Source: LMUY01 sp964245495 (GTDB lineage Bacteria > Pseudomonadota > Alphaproteobacteria > Acetobacterales > Acetobacteraceae). Taken from it: 21,892 bases of DNA. The translations under genes were made by a program, and so were the position numbers. The DNA lies in the NCBI GenBank assembly GCA_964245495.1, contig CAXTNC010000031.1, positions 1-21,892 on the forward strand, in the 5' to 3' direction. The first letter of the stretch is position 1. Every line of letters begins with the position of its first letter. Under the pieces are notes generated by a model. That model ran no database searches. It had not been told where the DNA came from and was given only the letters and a program-made list of their open reading frames with translations. Of this stretch, positions 7,139-13,657 are shown piece by piece.

Positions 7139-7417
7139 CTACCCGGCGTCGCTCGCCATCACGCCGCTTTCGCGCACCGGGGAGACAGCGCGGTCGATCA
7201 CGCTGTCCTCCGGCACGGCGCGGCGCATCGCCCGCACCACGAGCGGGTCCGACCCGGCCGGGTCGTCATGCAGGCGGCCCTCCAGCAGGGACACCATCGC
7301 GGGCGTCCAGAACGCCACCAGATGCTGCTTGATGCCGGCGGTCGCCTGCTCGTCCGGGTAGGACCGGAAGAACGCGGCGATCTGGTTGGACATGGCAATC
7401 AACTTCTCGACCTTCAT
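7139..7417 (-). CDS. fdsD: Formate dehydrogenase delta subunit
   Basis: FdsD is a small cytosolic accessory subunit of NAD-dependent molybdenum formate dehydrogenases, needed for a stable active complex in Rhodobacter capsulatus. The 92-residue product has the family pattern: an N-terminal KLIAMSNQIAAFFRSYPDEQA, then GIKQHLVAFWTPAMVSLL, and a following acidic segment ending in DPLVVRAMRRA. ATG 7417 is preceded by AGGAG (minus strand) at good spacing. It starts 15 bp after the fdsA stop, so it is the last gene of the fds operon. In R. capsulatus a sulfurtransferase gene (fdsC) sits between fdsA and fdsD; it is absent here. Confidence 0.93.
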   Translation of the reverse strand: MKVEKLIAMSNQIAAFFRSYPDEQATAGIKQHLVAFWTPAMVSLLEGRLHDDPAGSDPLVVRAMRRAVPEDSVIDRAVSPVRESGVMASDAG

Positions 7418-7432
7418 CGCGAGGCTCCTGGA

Positions 7433-10273
7433 TCAATCGGCCGCGTCGAGCCGCGCCACGCGGGTCAGCGCCACGTCTTCCTCGAAGAAGCGCTCCTGCC
7501 AGCCGGACATGCGGTTCGTCTTGCGGACCTGCACGGCGGTGACCTTGTACTCCGGGCAGTTGGTGGCCCAGTCGGAGAAGTCGGTGGTGATGACGTTGGC
7601 GCCGGTGCTGGGGTGGTGGAAGGTGGTGTAGACCACGCCGGGCTGCATCCGCTCGCTGATGCGGGCGCGCAGCGCAGTGTCGCCGGAGCGGCTTTCCAGC
7701 CGCACCAGGTCGCCGTCCAGCACGCCGCGGCTCTCGGCGTCCATCGGGTGAATCTCCAGCACGTCCTCTTGGTGCCAGCGGCTGTTCTCGGTGCGCCGGG
7801 TCTGCGCGCCGACGTTGTACTGGGAGAGGATGCGCCCGGTGGTGAGGATCAGCGGGAACAGCGCGCCGGTGCGCTCCTCCGTGGGGATGAACTCGGTGAT
7901 CATGAAGCGGCCCATGCCGCGGACGAACTTGCCCACGTGCATCATCGGCGTGCCCTCGGGAGCTGCCGCGTTGCAGGGCCACTGGATGGAGCCGACCTCG
8001 TCCAGCTTGCGGTACGAGACGCCCGCGAAGGTGGGGGTGGTGGCGGCGATCTCGTCCATGATCTGCTCGGGGTGGCCGTAGCTCATCGGGTAGCCAAGCG
8101 CGTTGGACAGGGCGACGGTCGCCTCCCAGTCGGCCAGCCCGCCCATCGGCGGCATCACCTTGCGCACGCGGCTGATGCGGCGCTCGGCGTTGGTGAAGGT
8201 GCCGTCCTTCTCCAGGAAGGAGGAGCCGGGCAGGAAGACGTGGGCGTACTTCGCCGTCTCGCACAGGAACAGGTCCTGGATCACCACGCACTCCATCGCC
8301 AGCAGCCCGGCGGTGACGTGGTGGGTGTCCGGGTCGGACTGGGCGATGTCCTCGCCCTGGATGTAGAGGCCCTTGAAGCTGCCCTCCACCGCGTCGTCCA
8401 GCATGTTGGGGATGCGGCGGCCGGGTTCGGCGTTCAGCGGGACGCCCCACATCTGCTGGTAGATCTCGCGCACCTCGTCCTGCGCCACGTGGCGGTAGCC
8501 GGGATACTCGTGCGGGAAGCTGCCCATATCGCAGGAGCCTTGCACGTTGTTCTGGCCGCGCAACGGGTTCACGCCGGCGCCGGGGCGGCCGATGTTGCCG
8601 GTCGCCATGGCCAGGTTGGCCATCGCCATCACAGTGGTGGAGCCTTGGCTGTGCTCGGTGACGCCGAGGCCGTAGTAGATCGCGGCCGCGCCGCCCGAGG
8701 CATACAGCCGGGCCGCGGCGCGCAGGTCGGCTGCCTTCACGCCGGTCAGGTGCGCGGTGGCCTCGGGGGAGTTGCGCGGCTCGGCGATGAAGCGCGCCCA
8801 GGTCTCGAAGGCGTCCCACTCGCAGCGCTCGCGGACGTAGTCGTTGGCGACCAGGCCCTCCGTCACCACGACGTGGGCCATGGCGTTGACCAGGGCCACG
8901 TTGGTGCCGGGCAGCAGCGGCAGGTGGTGGTCGGCCTTCACGTGCGGGGATTGCACCAGGTCGATGCGGCGGGGGTCGGCCACGATCAGCCGGGCGCCCT
9001 CGCGCAGCCGCTTCTTCATGCGCGACGCGAACACCGGGTGCCCGTCGGTCGGGTTGGCGCCGATGACGAAGATCACGTCGCTGTCCGCCACGGAGGCGAA
9101 GTCCTGCGTGCCGGCGGAGGTGCCCAGCGTCGCCATCAGGCCGTAGCCGGTGGGCGAGTGGCAGACCCGGGCGCAGGTGTCGACGTTGTTGTTGCCGAAC
9201 GCGGCGCGCACCAGCTTCTGCACCAGGTAGGTGTCCTCGTTGGTGCAGCGCGAGGAGGTGATGCCGCCGATGCTGTCCCGGCCGTAGGTGGCCTGGATGC
9301 GCTTGAACTCGGCCGCGGCGTGGGCGATGGCCACCTCCCAGCTCACCTCGGTCCAGGCGTCGGTGATCTTGGCGCGGATCATCGGCTTGGTGATGCGGTC
9401 CTTGTGGGTGGCGTAGCCGAACGCGAAACGGCCCTTGACGCAGGAGTGGCCCTCGTTCGCCTTGCCGTCCTTGTAGGGCACCATGCGGACGACGGTGCTG
9501 CCCTGCATCTCGGCCTTGAAGGAGCAGCCGACGCCGCAATAGGCGCAGGTGGTGACCACCGAGTGCTCCGGCTGGCCCATGGCGATGACGCTCTTCTCCG
9601 TCAGCGTCGCGGTGGGGCAGGCCTGCACGCAGGCGCCGCAGGAGACGCACTCGGAGCCCATGAAGTCCATGCCGCCGGGCGAGACCTTGGAGTCGAAGCC
9701 GCGGCCCTCGATGGTCAGCGCGAAGGTGCCCTGCACCTCCTCGCACGCCCGCACGCAGCGCGAGCAGACGATGCACTTGGAGCCCTCGAAGGTGAAGTAC
9801 GGGTTGCTCTCGTCCGTGGGCGCGGCGCCGTGGTTCTCGCCGTCGAAGCCGTAGCGCACGTCCCGCAAGCCCACCGCGCCGGCCATGTCCTGCAGCTCGC
9901 AATCGCCGTTGGCGGCGCAGGTCAGGCAGTTGAGCGGGTGGTCGGAGATGTACAGCTCCATCACTCCCCGGCGCAGCCCAGCGAGCTTGGGGGACTGGGT
10001 GGTGACCACCATGCCCTCCTCCGCAGGCGTGGTGCAGGAGGCAGGGGTGCCGCGCCGCCCGGCGATCTCGACCAGGCACATGCGGCAGGAGCCGAACGGC
10101 TCCAGGCTGTCGGTGGCGCACAGCTTGGGGATCGCGGTCCCCATGCTCATCGCCGCCGCCATCACGGAGGTGCCGGCCGGCACGCTCACCGATTGACCGT
10201 CGATGCTCAGCGTCACGGTGCGGTCGGACACGCGGATGGGCGTGCCGGTGTCGAGTTCCTTGATCAGGGCCAT
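7433..10273 (-). CDS. fdsA: NAD-dependent formate dehydrogenase alpha (catalytic, molybdenum) subunit
   Basis: FdsA oxidises formate to CO2 at a bis-molybdopterin guanine dinucleotide centre and passes electrons through a chain of Fe-S clusters to FdsB. The 946 residues show, in order: an N-terminal [2Fe-2S] domain (Cys52, 63, 66, 80); a His/Cys-ligated [4Fe-4S] site (His112, Cys116, 119, 125); two ferredoxin-type clusters (Cys167, 170, 173, 177 and Cys209, 212, 215, 219); the molybdopterin oxidoreductase [4Fe-4S] site (Cys243, 246, 250, 278) followed by the electron-relay Lys280; and the Mo ligand Cys371 with His372 in CHSPTG. Cys, not selenocysteine, is used. The C-terminal domain (about 815-930) binds the pterin dinucleotide. 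ATG 10273 has an AAGGAG 8 bases upstream. The fdsB stop lies 12 bp upstream. All ligands are present, so the enzyme looks functional. Confidence 0.97.
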   Translation of the reverse strand: MALIKELDTGTPIRVSDRTVTLSIDGQSVSVPAGTSVMAAAMSMGTAIPKLCATDSLEPFGSCRMCLVEIAGRRGTPASCTTPAEEGMVVTTQSPKLAGLRRGVMELYISDHPLNCLTCAANGDCELQDMAGAVGLRDVRYGFDGENHGAAPTDESNPYFTFEGSKCIVCSRCVRACEEVQGTFALTIEGRGFDSKVSPGGMDFMGSECVSCGACVQACPTATLTEKSVIAMGQPEHSVVTTCAYCGVGCSFKAEMQGSTVVRMVPYKDGKANEGHSCVKGRFAFGYATHKDRITKPMIRAKITDAWTEVSWEVAIAHAAAEFKRIQATYGRDSIGGITSSRCTNEDTYLVQKLVRAAFGNNNVDTCARVCHSPTGYGLMATLGTSAGTQDFASVADSDVIFVIGANPTDGHPVFASRMKKRLREGARLIVADPRRIDLVQSPHVKADHHLPLLPGTNVALVNAMAHVVVTEGLVANDYVRERCEWDAFETWARFIAEPRNSPEATAHLTGVKAADLRAAARLYASGGAAAIYYGLGVTEHSQGSTTVMAMANLAMATGNIGRPGAGVNPLRGQNNVQGSCDMGSFPHEYPGYRHVAQDEVREIYQQMWGVPLNAEPGRRIPNMLDDAVEGSFKGLYIQGEDIAQSDPDTHHVTAGLLAMECVVIQDLFLCETAKYAHVFLPGSSFLEKDGTFTNAERRISRVRKVMPPMGGLADWEATVALSNALGYPMSYGHPEQIMDEIAATTPTFAGVSYRKLDEVGSIQWPCNAAAPEGTPMMHVGKFVRGMGRFMITEFIPTEERTGALFPLILTTGRILSQYNVGAQTRRTENSRWHQEDVLEIHPMDAESRGVLDGDLVRLESRSGDTALRARISERMQPGVVYTTFHHPSTGANVITTDFSDWATNCPEYKVTAVQVRKTNRMSGWQERFFEEDVALTRVARLDAAD

Positions 10274-10285
10274 GCTCGCCGCTCC

Positions 10286-11842
10286 TTACTCAGCCGCCAC
10301 GGGCACGCGGGCGCCGCGGTCGAAGTCCTCGGGGAAATGCGTCAGCGCCGACTGCACGGGCACGGGGGTCAGCCCGCCCATCGCGCACAGGGAGCCTTCC
10401 GCCATGGTGTCGCACAGGTCGTTCAGCAGGGCGTGGTGCTTGGCGGGCTGGTCACCGGCCACGATGCGGTCGATCACCTCCATGCCGCGCACGGAACCGA
10501 TCCGGCACGGGGTGCACTTGCCGCAGCTCTCATGGGCGCAGAACTCGAACGCGAAGCGCGCCTGCTGCGAAAGGTCCACCGTGTCGTCGAACACCACCAC
10601 GCCGCCGTGGCCGATCAGGCCCTTGGCAGCCGCGAACGCCTCGTAGTCCATCGGGGTGTCGAACAGGCTTTCCGGGAAATACGCGCCGAGCGGCCCGCCC
10701 ACCTGCACCGCGCGCACCGGGCGACCGGTGGCGGTGCCGCCGCCGAATCTCTCCACGATCTCGCGCAGCGTCACGCCGAACGCCACCTCGATCAGCCCGC
10801 CATGCTTGACGTTGCCGGCGAGCTGCACGGCCAGCGTGCCGCGGGAGCGGCCGACGCCGTAATCGGCATAGGCCTTGGCGCCGTGCGCCATGATGAACGG
10901 CACGGCGGACAAGGACAGCACGTTGTTGACCACGGTCGGCTTGCCGAACAGCCCCTGGATCGCCGGCAGCGGCGGCTTGGAGCGCACCAGGCCGCGCTTG
11001 CCTTCCAAGCTGTTGAGCAGGGAAGTTTCCTCGCCGCAGATGTAGGCGCCGGCGCCGAGCCGCACCTCCAGGAAGAAGTCCTTGCCGGAGTTGCGGATGT
11101 TGCCCCCGAGCCAGCCCGCCTCCGTTGCCGCCGCAATCGCCTTTTGCAGCGTGGCGAAGGCGTGCGGGTATTCGGAGCGGCAATAGATGTAGCCGCGCTC
11201 GGCATCCACCGCCAAGGCGGCGATCGTCATGCCCTCGACCAGGCTGAGCGGGTCGCCCTCCATGGTCATGCGGTCGGCGAAGGTGCCGCTGTCGCCCTCG
11301 TCCGCGTTGCACACCACGTAGCGCTGCTCCGCCGGCGCCAGGCGGACGGTGTTCCACTTGATCCCGGTGGGAAAGCCTGCGCCGCCGCGGCCGCGCAGGC
11401 CGGACAGCTTGACCTCGTCCACGATCGCCTCGCCTGTCATGCCGAGCGCGCGCTCCAGGCCGGCGTAGCCGCCATGGGCGCGGTAGTCCTCGACGGACAC
11501 CGGGTCGATCACGCCGCAGCGGGCGAAGGTCAGCCGCTGCTGCGCCGCCTGCCAGGGATGCTGCTCCGGCTTGCCGATCGACGATGCGTGCGCGCCGCCC
11601 GCCAGGAACCCGGCGTCGAACAGCCCAGCCACGTCCCCCGGCTTCACCGGGCCGTAGCCCACGCGGCCGTCTGCCGTCTCCACCTCCACCAGCGGCTCCA
11701 GCCACACCATGCCGCGGCTGCCGGTGCGGACCAGCTGCACCGCTTCGCCGCGGCGCTCCGCCTCCGCCAGCACCGCGCGGGCCACCCGCTCGGCGCCCAA
11801 GGACAGGGCGGCGGCGTCGCAGGGAACGAACACCCGGGTCAT
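10286..11842 (-). CDS. fdsB: NAD-dependent formate dehydrogenase beta subunit (NADH/FMN-binding, NuoF-like)
   Basis: FdsB is the diaphorase part of the soluble formate dehydrogenase: it takes electrons from FdsA and reduces NAD+ at an FMN site. The 518-residue protein has an N-terminal region of about 110 residues (thioredoxin-like in the family), then the NuoF-type core: NADH-binding GLRGRGGAGFPTG (148-160), FMN-binding VCNADEGDSGTFADR (177-191), GAGAYICGEETSLLNSLEG (263-281), and the [4Fe-4S] ligands Cys440, 443, 446 in ESCGKCTPCRIG plus Cys486. The ATG at 11842 overlaps the fdsG stop by 4 bases (ATGA), the usual sign of translational coupling. Very similar to complex I NuoF; the fused N-terminal domain and its fds neighbours make FdsB the right call. 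Confidence 0.97.
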   Translation of the reverse strand: MTRVFVPCDAAALSLGAERVARAVLAEAERRGEAVQLVRTGSRGMVWLEPLVEVETADGRVGYGPVKPGDVAGLFDAGFLAGGAHASSIGKPEQHPWQAAQQRLTFARCGVIDPVSVEDYRAHGGYAGLERALGMTGEAIVDEVKLSGLRGRGGAGFPTGIKWNTVRLAPAEQRYVVCNADEGDSGTFADRMTMEGDPLSLVEGMTIAALAVDAERGYIYCRSEYPHAFATLQKAIAAATEAGWLGGNIRNSGKDFFLEVRLGAGAYICGEETSLLNSLEGKRGLVRSKPPLPAIQGLFGKPTVVNNVLSLSAVPFIMAHGAKAYADYGVGRSRGTLAVQLAGNVKHGGLIEVAFGVTLREIVERFGGGTATGRPVRAVQVGGPLGAYFPESLFDTPMDYEAFAAAKGLIGHGGVVVFDDTVDLSQQARFAFEFCAHESCGKCTPCRIGSVRGMEVIDRIVAGDQPAKHHALLNDLCDTMAEGSLCAMGGLTPVPVQSALTHFPEDFDRGARVPVAAE

Positions 11843-12351
11843 GCGCGCGCCTCCGTCACCACACGGTCCAGGTCTGCCGCGTCCACCCGGCCCATCGGCT
11901 CGCCGTCATACAGGGCGTTGGGGGCGCAGGCGCACAGGCCGAGGCAGAAGGTCGGCTCCACCGTCAGAGCGCCGTCGGCGGTCTTGCCGCCCCAGTCGAG
12001 GCCGAGCCGGCCCAGCAGGCCATCGGCCAGCTGCGTCATGCCCATCGCCTGGCACGCCTCGGCCCGGCACAGCTTGAGCACGTGACGCCCGGCCGGCTCG
12101 CGGCGGAAGTCGTGGTAGAACGAGATGACGCCGAACACCTCGGCGCGGGACAGGTTCAGCGCGGCAGCGATCAGCGGCTCGGCCTCCCGCGGCACGCAGC
12201 CGAACTCCGCCTGCAAGGCGTGCAGGATGGGCAGCATCGGCCCTTCCAGGCTCAGGTGGGCGTCGATGACGGCGCGGGCGCGCGCCGCGCCGTCCCACTC
12301 CGGGCGGTCGTCGCGCACGGCGACGAACAGATCGCTGCGACCTTTGGCCAT
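11839..12351 (-). CDS. fdsG: NAD-dependent formate dehydrogenase gamma subunit (NuoE-like)
   Basis: FdsG carries one [2Fe-2S] cluster and pairs with FdsB, like NuoE with NuoF in complex I. The 170-residue product has the thioredoxin-like cluster ligands Cys95 and Cys100 (LCRAEAC) and Cys136 and Cys140 (FCLGLC), and the N-terminal helical region with LHALQAEFGCVPREAEPLIA. The frame is open far upstream to 13266, but that extension is antisense-like noise over the oxalate decarboxylase gene; ATG 12351 is preceded by GGAGG about 9 bases upstream and gives the family N-terminus. It is the first fds gene, separated from oxdC by 89 bp that may hold its own promoter. Confidence 0.95.
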   Translation of the reverse strand: MAKGRSDLFVAVRDDRPEWDGAARARAVIDAHLSLEGPMLPILHALQAEFGCVPREAEPLIAAALNLSRAEVFGVISFYHDFRREPAGRHVLKLCRAEACQAMGMTQLADGLLGRLGLDWGGKTADGALTVEPTFCLGLCACAPNALYDGEPMGRVDAADLDRVVTEARA

Positions 12352-12377
12352 CTTGCATGGTCCTCCGCTTTGACTCT

Positions 12378-12405
12378 CACATACGCTGCCGATCCGGCGC
12401 GGCAA
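12378..12405 (-). promoter_or_regulatory. Possible sigma-70-type promoter for fdsGBAD
   Basis: On the minus strand TTGCCG (12405-12400) and TATGTG (12383-12378) are 16 bases apart, about 27 bp upstream of the fdsG start, in the 89-bp gap after oxdC. This would allow the formate dehydrogenase genes to be expressed separately from the oxalate genes. Weak matches; other assignments are possible. Confidence 0.3.
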
Positions 12406-12438
12406 GCGCCCTGGACGCGTCGCCTGATCCGAAACCCC

Positions 12439-12456
12439 GATCAAGCAGGCTTGATC
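12439..12456. repeat. Perfect 8-bp inverted repeat over the oxdC stop codon
   Basis: GATCAAGC and GCTTGATC are separated by two bases and include the oxdC stop codon. As minus-strand RNA it can form a stem of about seven pairs with a four-base loop at the oxdC 3' end, followed by GGGGTTTCGG. There is no long U-run, so it is not a classical terminator; it may be an RNA-stability or attenuation hairpin between oxdC and fdsG. Confidence 0.5.
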
Positions 12457-13637
12457 TGATCCAAGATGCTGGCCGGCACGCCTGCCATGTTGTTGGACAG
12501 CAGGTAGCTCGGCGCAGTCTGCATCCAGTGCTTGAGGGTGATCTCCTCGAACTTGCCGGCATCCCAGGTTTGGACGATCTCCAGGTCCTCGGCGCCCGTG
12601 TTGCGGATGCCGTGGCCGTAGCCGGCCGGGATGTAGGCGGAGTCGCCGGCCTTGACGTCGGCCACCCGGCTGCGCCCGCCCGAGCCGAACATCGCGACCT
12701 GGCCTTGGCCCTTCAGGTAGTAATGGAACTCGCTGGCGTTCGGGTTCCAGTGCAGCTCCTTCATCTGGCCGGGGTGGATGACCATCAGGCCGCCCGACAT
12801 GGTGGTGGAGATCGGCCACTCGTCCACGGTGGCGAGGCTGAAGCTGCCGCCATCGAAGTCGCGGCGCGCGCGCACGTCCTTGGCCAGGCTGAACTTGTGC
12901 GTCGATTCCTTCGGCCAGGGGGCATCGACGGCTTGCGGCGCGGGGAGCACCGGGCCAGCCTGGATATAGGTTTCGCCCTTCGGGAAGGCGTCGAACAATG
13001 CCGGGTCGATGCCGAAGTTGGCGGCCAGCATGGCGTGCGGCGTGAGGTCGATCCAGTCGGTGATGGAGAAGGTGCCGTGCTCGGAGAACGCGCCGTTGTC
13101 GAACGACAGGATGAAGTGGCACGGCTGGTCGCCGATGGTCTGGATCGCGTGGCCGTGGCCCTTGGGGAAGAACCACAGGTCGCCGGGACCGTAGTTGTTG
13201 ATCTCCGTCTGGCCTGACGGATCGAGCACCACGGTTTGGCAGCGGCCGGCGATCACGTAGGCCCATTCGGCGGCGATGGCGTGCCAGTGCAGCTCGCGCG
13301 AGGCGCCAGGGTCGAGGAACATGTGGACGCCTGCCAGCTCCTTCATGATCGGCAGCTGGTGTTCCGTGGACTCCTTGGCCCAGCCGCCGGAGGTGACCTT
13401 GGGCGCCGACCCGTCGAGCGAACGGGTGAAGGCGGGCATTTCCCCCACGTCCTCCGGATCGTGGTAGGCGACGGCGGCGCCCGGCGGCAGCTGCGCCACC
13501 TCGCGTCCGAAGCCGCCCTCGCCGGGCTTGCCGTGGTCTGTGTGGGCCGTGTCCGCCGAGGCCGCCCCGCTCAGCGCCACCAGGCCGCCGACGCCGATCG
13601 CGGCCGTGCCGAGGAAGTTCCGCCTGCCGTTGTCCAT
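12441..13637 (-). CDS. oxdC: Bicupin oxalate decarboxylase with Tat signal
   Basis: Oxalate decarboxylases split oxalate into formate and CO2 at a manganese site. The 398-residue protein starts with a twin-arginine signal (RRNFLG at 5-10, then a hydrophobic stretch and ASA before residue 29), so export to the periplasm is predicted. Cupin 1 keeps the set known from Bacillus subtilis OxdC: Arg114, His117, His119, Glu124 and His163, plus the mobile lid SEHGT with the catalytic-type Glu186. Cupin 2 is altered: Lys293, His296, Asn298 (HWN instead of HWH), Glu303, His342, and Gln356 where B. subtilis has Glu333. ATG 13637 is chosen over upstream starts because AAGGAG sits 8-9 bases before it and the Tat motif follows directly. 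It starts 20 bp after the MFS transporter stop. Oxalate oxidase activity is the main alternative; the retained lid Glu favours decarboxylation. Confidence 0.9.
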   Translation of the reverse strand: MDNGRRNFLGTAAIGVGGLVALSGAASADTAHTDHGKPGEGGFGREVAQLPPGAAVAYHDPEDVGEMPAFTRSLDGSAPKVTSGGWAKESTEHQLPIMKELAGVHMFLDPGASRELHWHAIAAEWAYVIAGRCQTVVLDPSGQTEINNYGPGDLWFFPKGHGHAIQTIGDQPCHFILSFDNGAFSEHGTFSITDWIDLTPHAMLAANFGIDPALFDAFPKGETYIQAGPVLPAPQAVDAPWPKESTHKFSLAKDVRARRDFDGGSFSLATVDEWPISTTMSGGLMVIHPGQMKELHWNPNASEFHYYLKGQGQVAMFGSGGRSRVADVKAGDSAYIPAGYGHGIRNTGAEDLEIVQTWDAGKFEEITLKHWMQTAPSYLLSNNMAGVPASILDQIKPA

Positions 13638-13657
13638 GGTTCGCGCTCCTTTTCGCA

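Noticed and set aside
7266..10121. A 951-codon minus-strand open frame in another frame of fdsA
   Set aside because: Arg/Pro/Gly-rich composition with no family motif; fdsA in the other frame has all cofactor ligands.
6863..12085. A 1,740-codon plus-strand open frame antisense to the fds genes
   Set aside because: It lies opposite four genes with complete motifs, is rich in Gly, Ala, His, Arg and Val without domain structure, and is the frame expected to stay open opposite GC-rich codons.
10286..12351. fdsB/fdsG as complex I genes nuoF/nuoE
   Set aside because: The FdsB has an extra N-terminal domain and the genes are coupled to fdsA and fdsD, not to other nuo genes.
12441..13637. Oxalate oxidase or germin-like protein instead of decarboxylase
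   Set aside because: Two cupin domains and a retained lid Glu favour decarboxylase, and formate dehydrogenase neighbours fit formate as product; not fully excluded.
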